A model generated the notes under the pieces. It worked only from the letters and a program-made list of their open reading frames with translations, was not told where the DNA came from and did no database searches. 64,000 bases of DNA from Paguma larvata (Eukaryota; Chordata; Mammalia; Carnivora; Viverridae): assembly GCA_030068075.1 (NCBI GenBank), contig CM057825.1, positions 82,661,123-82,725,122 of the forward strand, given 5' to 3'. The position numbers and the translations under genes are program-made. Below are positions 22,700-33,535 of the stretch, in pieces (position 1 is the stretch's first letter; every line of letters starts with the position of its first letter).

Positions 22700-24100
22700 A
22701 AGCCTACAGTGAAAAAAAAAATGGTATAAAAATGGAGTTTATTCCAGAGGCTGGAGTCAAAGTTTGTAGACGACAGCAAACTCGCAGAGAGACTACATTA
22801 TGTAGTGGCCAGGAAAGGCGAGGGAAAGAGAAAGTGCTGTAAGGAATGTATCAGTTCCTCTCGAGCCGTCCATCTACATCGGATCAATAGCTCTTCCAAC
22901 CATGGGACGTTCAAGCTTTCAGCTTGAGAAATTGAAGTTCTCAAAATAAGTCAGGGTTGCAACACAAGTCCATCATGGTGTGTCACAGAAATGAAATGAG
23001 TTGTCTCCTGCTCGATTGATGACTGACATCAAACCAGGAGGAAAGAAAGAAGAAAATAAACGAGACGTGGGTTTTGAAAAGTTGTTTCACAGACTTCTGT
23101 GGAAAAGTTTACACCAGGGGGCTCGTTCTGGGCTGCAGGCACATGCAAAATCACAGCCGCCATCACAGCAGTGAGGGCTCCGCAGCATGGCCGAGGAGCA
23201 GTGAGGGGAGATGCCCCGGAGAGTTGTTTGCCGCCGTCATGCTTTATACAAACCCTAAATAAGAAACCCAGAACTTCGCAGACTTGGGTGGCGAACAACC
23301 GTGGAATGCCCAGGAATTCCCACGAGATGAGCAAGGTGTGGATGGGAACAGGTGATTTTTAAACACCAAGTGACGACGGTATGGATCTTATGTAATGACC
23401 AGAGCAACTCATGCTGGCAGTAGCCTATCCTGGAAAACAAACTTGTAAGAAAAAATCAAAGGCTGTTCAGCATATGTCTGTGTTGCACAGCTAAAAAGCC
23501 CCCCGTAGTGCCTACAAACAGGCCAGTGAAATCAATGCTTGCTGCAATTGCTAACTGAGCTTCCTGTTGATAAAAAGGAAAAGAAAAAATGCCCCCTGCC
23601 ACAACAACTTTGTTATCCATGCTACAATCCTCCTGCTCCTCTATTATCCAGGCTTTCAAAGTGATTGAACTGAAAATACTTTCTAGCAGTGTACACAGAT
23701 GCCCCAGATACGTTAGAGACCCATGAACTACAATGGCTTACATGCATCGGCCCTTCTTTCCTTAGCCTTTGCCTGGAGCAAAGAAAATAGAGCGGGAACC
23801 AATAAGCATCCCCGACACCAAAGGTGAAGGATGTTATGCTCAGAGGTGAGATGGCTGTATTGTCTCTTGCAGTCTCGGTCAATGCCTTCCAGTTAGCAGC
23901 CAGGAGACTCTTTGATACCTACTGGAGGGCCTGAGTTGAAGCCAGTTAAATCAATAGGCCGCGATCTATCTTCTCTTCGTCTTTATGCTTGTGATTTGTT
24001 GTGATCTCAATAAATGATTTCTGTTTATCATTATCTCAATCAATTCGTCTCTAAAATGGACCTTTCTCTTCCCACACATGGTGAGACGGGACCCTCGAGC
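22700..24100. other. CpG-richer block of unknown nature
   Basis: CpG dinucleotides are clearly more frequent here than in the rest of the window, and the minus strand has overlapping stop-poor frames at 23029-23334, 23255-23440, 23456-23659 and 23622-23882. Their predicted peptides are not familiar. TATA-like, AATAAA (about 24010) and CCAAT-like motifs occur, so a retroviral LTR or a regulatory element is possible. No definite boundary or target duplication was seen. Confidence 0.4.
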
Positions 24101-24786
24101 TTCTACAATCAACGCGTGAATTGATTGACAGGGAATTCAGGGATTTGACTTGAAAATATTAATGTATACAAGTCCCCTTCCTTCGTGTGCCTGCTGTGCA
24201 GAAATCACGCGGCACCACTGTGAACACAATGCAGCTATGCAATGTTTACCGACACCAGCAGCTGCCCTCCTATCAAATATATAATTTCGTACAGAATTCC
24301 TGAAATATATACAGTATTTATTTCAGTGTAGCAGGAGCAAGCTTGAAGTACAGCTGTAAATTAGTGTTCAGAAAATTGCAGTTGGAATATAATGGAACAC
24401 ACTTGGAAACATATACCAGTAACTCTATCCGCCTAATGTGTTCACAGATGTGATTACATACATAGAAAGATAATTTTTTTAAAAGCATGTAGCAAACTCT
24501 TCTAGTATTTTGCTTAGTAATGGAAAGTAGAACCAGGTATTTTGTGATTGACATAAAATGAATGAGTTGCAGTTTCTTCATTACCGATGGTATTGTCCTC
24601 TCTCTCTGTTTCTCTCTCTCTCTCTCTCTTCCCCTCCCTCTCTTTTTCTCCCAAGAGATGGTAGCAAGTTTTATAATCTTCAAAGCGGTACAATGTTAAC
24701 GTTATAGAGAATTGGAAGTGGTATTTCAGACACTATGTTCGAATAACTTACAGTTAAAGCTTACAAATTTGAGGATTCTACTTTAA
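24101..24786. other. Single-copy DNA with CT-rich tract
   Basis: A (CT)n-rich, partly degenerate tract spans about 24597-24652. The minus-strand frame across it (24683-24318) encodes an RE-repeat from that tract and is not a gene. Confidence 0.65.
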
Positions 24787-24800
24787 AAGAGTGATCTCTG

Positions 24801-24955
24801 GGGCACCTGGGTGGCTCAAGTCAGTTAAGCCTCCAACTTTGGCTCAGGTCATGATCTCACAGTTCGTGAGTTCAAGCCCCACATCAGGCTCTGTGCTAAC
24901 AGCTCAGAGCCTGAGCCTGCTTCGGATTCTGTGTCTCCCTCTCTCTCTGCCTCCT

Positions 24956-25000
<45 letters not shown>

Positions 25001-25018
25001 AGAAATAAACATTAAAAA
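24801..25018 (+). mobile_element. CAN SINE
   Basis: Head gggcacctgggtggctcaag, body 'aggtcatgatctcacagttc', (CT)n run about 24960-24997, tail 'aagaaataaacattaaaaaaa'. Target duplication gtgatctctg at 24791-24800 and 25021-25030, perfect. Confidence 0.97.
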
Positions 25019-25030
25019 AAGTGATCTCTG

Positions 25031-25794
25031 TTGATATTTCATCCCCTTCTATCTACACATATTTTATTGATGTATTTATTTTCACCTTTTATTTCTTTGT
25101 TTATTTACATACTTCTGTGCAATCGAAAATATGAACTTAAGATATACAAAATTTTTAAATTGCTTAATTGCTAGATTGGCTAAAATAATAAGCATGCTTT
25201 TTTCCCCAAGGAAACAATTCCAAATTTGTCTTTAGGCTTCAGTTAATTGCAAAATACATGTTCTATCTTTCAGGTCAGGAAGGAAATATAGTACTGTGTC
25301 CTAACTTGAGCGGTTCTCTTTGTTTTTTCCCCATTGAGTGTTACTGAGAAGTGCCTAGGACAGAGTTCCATAAGAATACATTTCCATTGTTAAGTAGAGG
25401 GGGTGGCCATTTTCAGAAGAGAGCTTACCCTCCAGACTTGTGCCCTGTTGGTCCAGAATCAAGGGTAATTAGCCTAAAGCTGAGAAGAGCAATCAGTTTA
25501 AGGTGAATGAGAAAATTCTTGCCATTTTAGTCTGTTTAACCAAAGTGGTTACTCTCTTCTAAGCGTGGGCTATACAATGTTAGAGGTTTGTCATCACAAC
25601 CAGCAAGTAACGCAGTGTTAGCTCAGTCTGTACTGTTTAAAGAAGAAATTCTGCACCTTTCCGGATGCTCTTTGGATCTCTTCAGTATTTAGGTTTGCAA
25701 AACTTAGAGGATTCTTTGATCTATTCTTCTAATTCCCGTGGCATATCCGATTATATACAAGGGACCCTCAATACTCAGTGATAATTGGTATCTT
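25031..25794. other. Single-copy DNA, no gene seen
   Basis: No repeats or coding evidence recognised. Confidence 0.6.
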
Positions 25795-25808
25795 AAAAAT
25801 GTCACTTA

Positions 25809-26025
25809 GGGGCGCCTGGGTGGCTCAGTCGGTTGGGCGGCCGACTTCAGCTCAGGTCATGATCTCGCGGTCTGTGAGTTCGAGCCCCGCATCGGGCTCT
25901 GTGCTGATGGCTCAGAGCCTGGAGCCTGCTTCCGATTCTGTGTCTCCCTCTCTCTCTGCTTTTCCCCTGTTCACGCTGTGCCTCTATGTCTCTCAAAAAT
26001 AAATAAACATTAAAAAATTTAAAAA
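25809..26025 (+). mobile_element. CAN SINE, first of a stacked pair
   Basis: Near-consensus head (ggggcgcctgggtggctcag), CpG-rich body and 'aaataaataaacatt' tail. Flanked by aaaaatgtcactta at 25795-25808 and 26026-26039. The left flank is unique sequence; the right flank abuts the next SINE. Confidence 0.97.
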
Positions 26026-26041
26026 AAAAATGTCACTTATA

Positions 26042-26247
26042 GGGGCGCCTGGGTGGCTCAGTCGGTTGAGTGTCCGATTTCAACTCAGGTCATGATCTCT
26101 CGGTCTGTGAGTTCGAGCCCCGCGTCCGGCTCTGTGCTGACAGCTCAGAGCCTGGAGCCTGCTTCACATTCTGTGTCTCCCACTCTCTCTGCCCTTCCCC
26201 TGCTCATGCTCTGTCTCTAGGTCTCTCAAAAATAAATAAAAGTTAAA
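26042..26247 (+). mobile_element. CAN SINE, second of a stacked pair
   Basis: Another near-consensus head and body, differing from its neighbour at many positions (for example ggttgagtgtccgat versus ggttgggcggccgac), so it is not a simple tandem duplication. Flanked by aaaaatgtcactta at 26026-26039 and 26248-26261, the same target word used by the first copy. Confidence 0.97.
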
Positions 26248-26261
26248 AAAAATGTCACTTA

Positions 26262-26699
26262 GGATGAATTAACCTAAAATCAGAAAATTTTCTTAGCAAA
26301 ATCCATAATTATATTTTGGAACAATCCTAGAAATTATTTCTCAATTCAGTCTTATTTAAACTTCATTGATGTAATTTTTATTTATTTTTTATTTATCTTT
26401 TTTTGTTATTTGAAATGCAACAGAAGTTTTCTATTTCTAGTAGTTTCTGAAGAAACTACCTGAAAGTTGCCCAGCTCAAGCTGATTTCTTCTTTTAATCA
26501 TCTCAATTACTACAATTTGATGCTACATCTTAATCTTACTTAGGACAGGGAATCATCTCATTAACTTGTGATTAATAATTTTATACAATTTCCAGCTTCC
26601 AATAGGGATTGCAGCTCATTATGCTATTCTTTTATATGCTCCCCCAAACCGCCCCCAGTACCTGGGGTTTATGTTAGGGTGTATGATGCCATACCACAG
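26262..26699. other. Single-copy AT-rich DNA
   Basis: No gene or named repeat. Confidence 0.55.
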
Positions 26700-27085
26700 T
26701 TTTCTAGGTCCCTGAATGAGCCTTGTGCATTCATTATACGGGCTACTGCTCGCTCAGAATTCTCCCCCTCCTTACTCCATCCTCCCCCTCTCTGTTTCTT
26801 CTAACGCTGCCAGGTCCTTTGCATTTTATCATCTCTTCCGCAAACAAAAAGTCTCTGATCTTTTCCAGGTCACCATTTTGGGTAACTCGGCAACTCTCTT
26901 CCTTTTTGAGATCCTGTTTGTATCACCCACCATACTCTATTTGTGTTTTTCCATCGTTTATCTTTCCCAAAGAAGCTGTGAGTTCCTTGAGGAAAGGAAC
27001 GACATGTTTGGGGCTGATATGCCTTCATCTGCATTGAAACCTTGCTTGGAGTATTTGTTCAATAAATGTTTGCTAACTAAATACA
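26700..27085 (+). repeat. LINE L2, 3-prime end
   Basis: 'ctccccctccttactccatc', 'aaacaaaaagtctctgatct', 'ccaggtcaccattttggg', then 'gctgtgagttccttgaggaaagg' and 'ttcaataaatgtttgctaact' give the L2 3-prime order including its terminal tail. The overlapping plus-strand open frames here (up to 144 codons) come from this repeat. Confidence 0.7.
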
Positions 27086-28435
27086 TGAAGGCATTACCCA
27101 CCCACCCTTTCTCCTTCCCCACTGAAATTTACTCAGTTTTCATAAAGTGAGCTAATCAGTTTGAAAGAGATCTTTGGAAGACAGCAATTTTCTAAATAAA
27201 CATATAAGAGCAGGCAGGCTCACAGCAGAGTCTCGAAAATATTTGCTGAATTAATTCGAAATGGTGCTTGTGCATTAGGCTGATTTTCTATCTATGTATA
27301 TGTTTTCCAGATGTGATAATCACAATTACTTAACAGTTCTTGCTATGCTCTTCAGACCTAGAAATGATAATTAATGTGGCGATTGTATAAAATCATGAGT
27401 TAAATGAGGAGAAATTAATTTTTTCTTTCTAAATTGCTCCTACTAAAGTTGGAGTTTGAGTTTTTCGTAGGTGTTTACTCATTCAATAGATTCTTCTAGA
27501 CCGAAGTGATGCGAAGTGGAAAGTTACAGGGAGACAGGATGGTTATAGTATTAAGGGTTAAAAAAATTGGTCAGTGTGAATTACTTAATTTTTTTTGCAC
27601 TTGCCTCTTGTTCTGAAAGATCCTTGTCCAGTGGATCAATTTGTCATCAAGAAGGTAATCTATATTTACTTTGCGGCAGGTACTGCAGCTCTTAACTCTG
27701 CATTTAGCTGATTCAGCTCCTACCCAGACTACTTTGACCTCAGAAATATTCCCTGCTAACTGTCCTCCTGTTCACTCCAATTTGTACTGCCTAAACGCTT
27801 ACTGCTGAGTGTCCCTCTGGCCATTTTGAAAGGTGTTTCATCACACTACAATAAACGTGAAATACTGATGCACTCAAAATCGCACACACGTACACACACA
27901 CACACACAAAAGGCAGCTGGATATCGACATGGGACTGGACAGGGGCATTTATTACACTTTACTCTCCTACCATTGTCTACCTTTGGCAAAAGAAGATTGT
28001 TAGTGTCCCTGGTGGTCTATGTTGATCAATACTACACGGGAGTTAAATTAGACCTCAAGTCAAGCACACATCTACATTGGCTGAGATACCTTCAACCTAA
28101 AATCCCTGGAAAATTTACATTTTTCCACTAAGTTAACCAGTAATAGAGTGAAATGAGTGAGAAAAAAGCAGCTGTCTACTTTGTATCTCACATTCCCTCA
28201 AACAAACCTGGTCCAATTTTTAGCCCTTGTAGGTGTATTACATGAATAACCCTAGCAGTATTTCGACTTGTCAGCTTAGAGACATCGCTGATTTAATGAC
28301 AAACCTTCAATAAGGAAGATAAAATATTACAACATAAAATCCTGAGAATTAGAGAAATTCTTGATTTATTATCAATCATCCCTACATGCCCTACTTCAAA
28401 ATTTTCTTCCAAATCCTGAAATTGAACTGGAAAAC
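27086..28435. other. Single-copy DNA with (AC)n
   Basis: Contains an (AC)n tract at 27884-27908. The 101-codon frame crossing it is low-complexity TH repeats and chance sequence. No other features seen. Confidence 0.6.
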
Positions 28436-28446
28436 AGATGTACTTT

Positions 28447-28660
28447 AAAAAACATTTTAATGTTTATTTATTTTTGAGAGAAAGAGAGACAGTGTGTGAG
28501 CAGGGAGGGGCAGAGAGAGGGAGACACAGAATCCGAAGCAGGCTCCAGGCTCTGAGCTGTCAGCATAGAACCCCACGCGGGGCGCAAACCCACGGACCGT
28601 GAGATGATAACCTGAGCTGAAGTCAGATGTTAAAATGACTGAGCCACCCAGGTGCCCCTA
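28447..28660 (-). mobile_element. CAN SINE
   Basis: Minus-strand copy: 'gactgagccacccaggtgcccc' at right, 'accgtgagatgataacctgag', 'cccacgcggggcgc', GA-rich region and tail at left. Perfect target duplication agatgtacttt (28436-28446 and 28661-28671). Confidence 0.97.
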
Positions 28661-28671
28661 AGATGTACTTT

Positions 28672-29784
28672 TTTGATAACAGAAAAGCTTTCATGTGAAT
28701 TAGTTAATTCTGAATCGTTGAGTCAAAGGTGAAGTAGTCAGTTCAGCTCCTCAAATCAGTAGTTTTGTTATTATTTTGGTTATTTGTAGGTTTCACATGT
28801 AATCTGGAAAGTATTGAGTCCTATCTGTAAACCGCAATATTTATTTTATAGTTTGTCCCACTTTTATAATTTGTTGGTTTGATATGAGTATTTTATCCCC
28901 CCATATATCACTTTTACCTCCATTTAGTATTACATTATTTTCCAAGGAGAATAGGAAAATACCTAACTATAGGTCAAGCCTCCATTTAAACTGGATATCA
29001 CAAGAAGTGTTTTGCTCTAACTTTAGATAATCAGAGGCAGTTTCTTCTTCTGGTTATGCTGACTAGGAATAAAACAGACTGCTAAGTGGGTCAAATTTCC
29101 TTGAATGGGAAAAAGTATTATATCAGAACAACTCTGGCAACTGATCCAATAGGACTATTAATGAGAGCTTCTTGAGAAAGCTGTCACACTTTTTAAGAAC
29201 AAAACAATAAATCGAACTTGTTGAAAATCGACTCAGTAGGTTATTTGCGGTGGTGTGCTGTTAAATGTTGGGGAAGCCCGATTGATAGTGTTTTTCAGTT
29301 TCTATGGTTTGCGTACACCCAACTCATGGCTGATTTCAATCTATCTCAGTGATGCCCACTAATGGAGACCCAGGAAGGGTGGCCCACAAACAGTTCTCAA
29401 GAGCTGGTCCACGTCGGCTGCAGCACACACTTGTTACCGTGCTAACATAACTTCTCAGGCCCAGCTTTATGACCTAGAAATGGGAAAACTGCACTATGAA
29501 ATGCATGGGAAGCTATTAATTAAAAGTGCTATGAGATACTGGCTTGCTTCATCTCTTAACCCATGCTATTAGCTAAACAACAGCAAAACCATCCTATTTT
29601 ATTGTCAGCTTTCCAATATTTTCCCATTTATCCTTATTGCCCTTATTTATATTAGAGGATAGCAAACTTGTTTTATCTCTCTGAACCATGATCCAAAAGT
29701 ATTTGGATAAACCAAGAATAAGCAAGCAATAAGGCATACAAGTTGGGGGTTACCATATTTTGAAGTACTGTATTATATATGTAG
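28672..29784. other. Single-copy DNA, no gene seen
   Basis: No named repeat or coding signal. 29.34-29.50 kb is less AT-rich but otherwise unremarkable. Confidence 0.55.
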
Positions 29785-30108
29785 TATTCTCCAGAATTGC
29801 ATGTGACTATCTCCTTCCCCTCATTGAAGTCTCTATTCAAATACCATTTTCTGAAATAGGCTGAGCCAAAATACTCCATTTAAAATTGCCACTTAACTCT
29901 TCTGATACTTTAATCCCTATTATACTGCTTTCATTATTTTCCTTAGCATTTTTATCTTCTAATATTACTGAAAATCTTACTTATTTGGCTAATTGTATGT
30001 TGTCTATCTGTGGAAGTTCAGTATGTTCTGTTTTGTTCACTTAAGCCTCTCCAGGTCCTAGAACCGTGTTTGGTATATAGATATTTTAACAGCTATTTAC
30101 AGGATGAA
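29785..30108 (+). repeat. LINE L2, 3-prime end
   Basis: 'ctttaatccctattatactg', 'ctttcattattttccttagca', 'ggctaattgtatgttgtcta', 'gtatgttctgttttgttcac', 'ctagaaccgtgtttggtata' matches the L2 3-prime end in order. Confidence 0.7.
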
Positions 30109-30438
30109 GGGGATGACCCACAACCCTGATCAGATTAATGCTTAGAAAGAATTTCCTGGCAGTTTTGGTTACTTAATTGATTGACAAGAGATTATGGGAT
30201 CTCACTCAGGAATAGGTTTCAAAAATAGCTTGGATTCTCATTTTTCTAAAATCATTTAGATATAGTCTTATGTAAACACTGAACATTGCCTAGGCCAGTG
30301 GTTTTTAGGGTTTCTTAGTGGCTTTTCAAAGACCTCATATTGGGGTGAAGAGAAGGGGCTTCACGCAGAAGATCCCGATTTTAACTGTCTGAGTCTGTAG
30401 ACAGGAGAACAGGTAGGTGTAGGGGGTAAAGGCCGTGT
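30109..30438. other. Single-copy DNA
   Basis: Nothing recognised. Confidence 0.55.
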
Positions 30439-30446
30439 CATAGATC

Positions 30447-30650
30447 TTTTTTAAAATTTATCTATTTATTTTGAGAGACAGAGAGAGGCAGCACGAGTGG
30501 GGAGGGGCACAGAGAAAGGGAGAGAGAATCCCAAGCAGGGCATTGACAGCAAGCAGTCCGATGCAGGGCTTGAACCCACAAACGGTGAGATTATGCCCTA
30601 AGCTGAAATACAGAGTTGGATGCTTAACAAACCGAGCCACCCAGGTGCCC
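30447..30650 (-). mobile_element. CAN SINE, diverged
   Basis: Minus-strand copy with 'accgagccacccaggtgccc' at right, 'ggtgagattatgccctaagct' body and GA-rich region. Flanks share catag (30439-30443 and 30651-30655) with a T-rich continuation. Confidence 0.92.
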
Positions 30651-30655
30651 CATAG

Positions 30656-31421
30656 CATTTTTAATAAAATATTTTTACTGTTTAAGTTTGGAAAACACTA
30701 TTATAAATTACTCTCAGTTTAAAATCTTGTTTTTTTCTGTATTTCTAATTAAGTTCTTATAATTAATTAATGAACAATCCATCTTCTCTTTTAAATAAGT
30801 AACAAAATTTCCTTTTGTAAAATATCACCTAGCAGTCAAGAGCCATAATCTTTAAGAAAACTCCTCTCCATTTTCCTAAAATACATTTAGGATCTACTTG
30901 TCCATGGTATGTACTAAATATTTTGGAAGAAAATCATATACAACATTTGAGAGAATATATTAAAAAAAAAACAGTTTTAAAAACAGTCCATACAATCCAC
31001 TACCAAACTAGGATTGAAGAAAATGATTTTGAAATACGAATCAGGTAAGCCAGATGCCTGTCTCCTGTAGGCAATTTGAATTCAATTTGTGGCAGAAAGC
31101 GCAGGCTCTCTTGGATCAATAGGATGCATTCAGTCCAGCTGACACACTACACCTGATCCAGAGCCAACCTGGCTGGGGACCTATTAGTCATACCTGAGGG
31201 ACTTTCCCTCGCTTTTATCTCGAGCTACATCTCCTAGGATTACAGGTACTTGAGGCTAATTAGGTCTGCTCTATTACCTGCCATGCAAAGGCTCTGTTTC
31301 TACAACATCCCATTTACCTTCCAATTTCCATGAGATAATCAGGGTGCTACAGTGCACTAAAGGTAAAATGATAGGCTTGCGCACACCCCTGACTGCCTTT
31401 ATCTGTTAATACCATGAGCTG
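30656..31421. other. Single-copy DNA, possibly conserved in part
   Basis: 31.03-31.34 kb has balanced composition, no repeat signature and a homeodomain-like 'aggctaattagg'. It could be a conserved non-coding element; alignment to other mammals is needed to say. Confidence 0.4.
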
Positions 31422-31454
31422 GCGCACGCGCATGTGGGTACGCACGCGCGCGCG

Positions 31455-31500
<46 letters not shown>
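31422..31500. repeat. Compound (CG)n(CA)n alternating tract
   Basis: Strict purine-pyrimidine alternation from 31438 to 31500, first about 10 CG steps, then about 19 CA steps. A shorter alternating stretch (31422-31436) precedes it. Classic Z-DNA-forming composition. Open frames across it are simple RA/TH or CV repeats and not genes. Confidence 0.97.
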
Positions 31501-31504
<4 letters not shown>

Positions 31505-32623
31505 CTAAAGAGATAATAGCTGGACTGACCTGTTCCAATTTTACCTTGTTTGCTTTGTTGCTTTTCCTCAGAAGTCAGTCCCCCTTCCAATGTAATTATG
31601 TAATTAGAGCTAAAGACTATAAACAAATAGAGATTTGTCCCCTCCCCCAGAGCTCTGAAGTCAAGCCTTTTTAATGCCGAGACTTCGGAAGCCTACATGT
31701 CCCTGACGCAGGGAGGCAGACCTGAGACGTGAAAAGCCCATCACGTTTCCTGACTTACCTGCTCTTTCTCCTGAACTCAGTAAGCGAAGGGAGCAGAGCA
31801 CGTGGTGAGAGTAGGATCCTGGTTTCCCTGTTGCATTTGTTTAGCTTTCAGAAGACAATTAAAGTTTTTCCCCCTTCAAATTAGCATTTTGTCTAATTGT
31901 AAAGCATATTGATAATGTCATAACAAATTAAGACCACGGGTCAAAATGGACTCTTTGACAATTTCCCACTCCTCTATAACCATCCATCATTGTTTGGACA
32001 AACGCCTTGCCTATCATATTTACTAATTGTAGAGCATTATGTTTGAGTAGGTGGGAGGATACCTAAGGAGTATTTTCTGTTATGATGCAGTTGTATTAAA
32101 GCAAAACCAGATCTTTCCTTGCAAGTTAGTCCCCTAGCTCACATGCGAGACAAGAGACAGCAGAGGCTGTGTGGGCCCACTGTACTCTGCAGACAGAGAA
32201 ACTCGCCAGCAAAGGTAACAACAATACTTGGCAGTATCATTGTGTGCTCTAGCTTTGCTAATCTTTTTGTCAGTAGAGAACATCAAAGACATCGCTCTCT
32301 GGAGAAATTTCAAGGTCCCTCTTCTTTGTGCTCAATTTTGACCGCTGTTTTGTGCCTTCTTTGATTCTATTCTGTTTCCAGCTCCAAATCCCTGGCATTC
32401 CCTTTGAAGAAATCCATTCTGGGTTGCAGGAGTAGCAAGCAGTTTAAGTCAGGAGCAACACTCTGGAAATCCTACAAGGACCAGGCAAGTAACATCCTTG
32501 GGCAGAGGGGGAATATTCTGGGCTAATTGTGTAACCCTCTATTACACAATTTAGGAATGTTTAGACTGTTTCTTTTTCCGACTTTTTCTAATTAAAATTT
32601 TTGTGATATATGCTGATTCATGA
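31501..32623. other. Single-copy DNA, candidate regulatory segment
   Basis: 31.83-31.97 kb carries several AATTA-type homeodomain sites ('caaattagca', 'gtctaattgt', 'caaattaaga') in non-repetitive sequence. No coding evidence. Confidence 0.4.

Positions 32624-32663
<40 letters not shown>
32624..32663. repeat. (TA)n microsatellite
   Basis: About 19 uninterrupted TA units, 'catatata...atatgac'. Confidence 0.97.
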
Positions 32664-32665
<2 letters not shown>

Positions 32666-32782
32666 CTTAATCCAGAGAGATTTCAGGTATAGTGGACTCA
32701 GTTTCCCCCAATAATAACAACCTGCAAAGTTATAGTATAGTATCACAACCAGAAAACTGACGTTGAAGCAATCTATCATTCT

Positions 32783-32973
32783 GTTTTTAATTTTTTTTTG
32801 AGAGAGAGAGAAGGGGTGCGAAGAGGAGCAGAGAGAGTGAGAGAGAGAAAGAGAAAGAGAATCCCAAGCAGGCTCCATGCTGTCAGCATAGAGCCTGATC
32901 TAGGGCTTGATCATGATCTGAGCTGAAATCAAGAGTCAGATGCTTAACTGACTGAGTCACCCAGGTTCCCCAA
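32783..32973 (-). mobile_element. CAN SINE with body deletion
   Basis: Minus-strand copy: 'gactgagtcacccaggttcccc' at right and GA-rich region at left. The usual 'actcacaaaccatgagat' segment is missing, so the body reads 'gggcttgatcatgatctgag'. Target duplication caatctatcattct (32769-32782) and caatccatcattct (32974-32987). Confidence 0.95.
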
Positions 32974-32989
32974 CAATCCATCATTCTTA

Positions 32990-33535
32990 TGCAAATTTTC
33001 ACAATTTACATATAATTGTGTGTGTTTAGTTCTATGCAATTGTATCACGTGAGTGGATTTGTGTATTACCACTACATTAGAAATCAAAAGTGTTCTGTCA
33101 CTGTTGGATCCTTCACGTTGCCTTTTAAATAGCTACATTCACTTCTGTCCTGCACTCCACCTTCCTTTTTTTGTCTTTAACTCTGGTCAGCCATTAACCA
33201 ACCTGTTTCACATTTCTATAATTTTGTGATTTCAAAAACGATATACGAATGGAAACATGCAGTATGTAATCTTATGGTCACAACCACTGGCTTTTTTTCA
33301 CCTTGTACAAATCCTTCGAAATTCATACGAGTTTCATGTGTATCAAAATTTCATTCCAATTTATTGCTGAGTAATATTTCACAGTGTGGACATACCGAAA
33401 CTTGTTTCACCACCCATTCTTTTAGGGACATCACGGCTGTTTCTAGTTTGGGCTATTACAAATTAAGGTGCCATGAACATTTGTGTGCATAAGTTTCCAT
33501 GTGTGAATGTATTTATTTCTTTTTGTTCCTCACTC
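32990..33535 (-). mobile_element. LINE-1 relic (ORF2 end and 3-prime UTR)
   Basis: Plus-strand reading shows the antisense of an older L1 3-prime end: 'agttctatgcaattgtatca', 'ggaaacatgcagtatgtaat', 'attgctgagtaatatttcac', 'cacccattcttttagggaca', 'gtttgggctattacaaatta'. Heavily diverged, no intact frame. Confidence 0.85.

Noticed and set aside
24080..24100. 'tggtgagacggga' after 'cccacaca' as a retroviral primer-binding site
   Set aside because: The order LTR end then PBS is suggestive, but no tRNA match could be confirmed and no internal retroviral sequence follows.
24318..24683. Minus-strand frame with an RERERE repeat
   Set aside because: The repeat is the translation of a (CT)n-rich tract; not a charged-domain protein.
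26716..27150. 144-codon plus-strand open frame, the longest in the window
   Set aside because: It lies across an L2 3-prime end, overlaps another frame on the same strand, and encodes no recognisable domain.
31347..31674. Frames encoding TH, CV or RA repeats on both strands
   Set aside because: All are translations of the CG/CA microsatellite.
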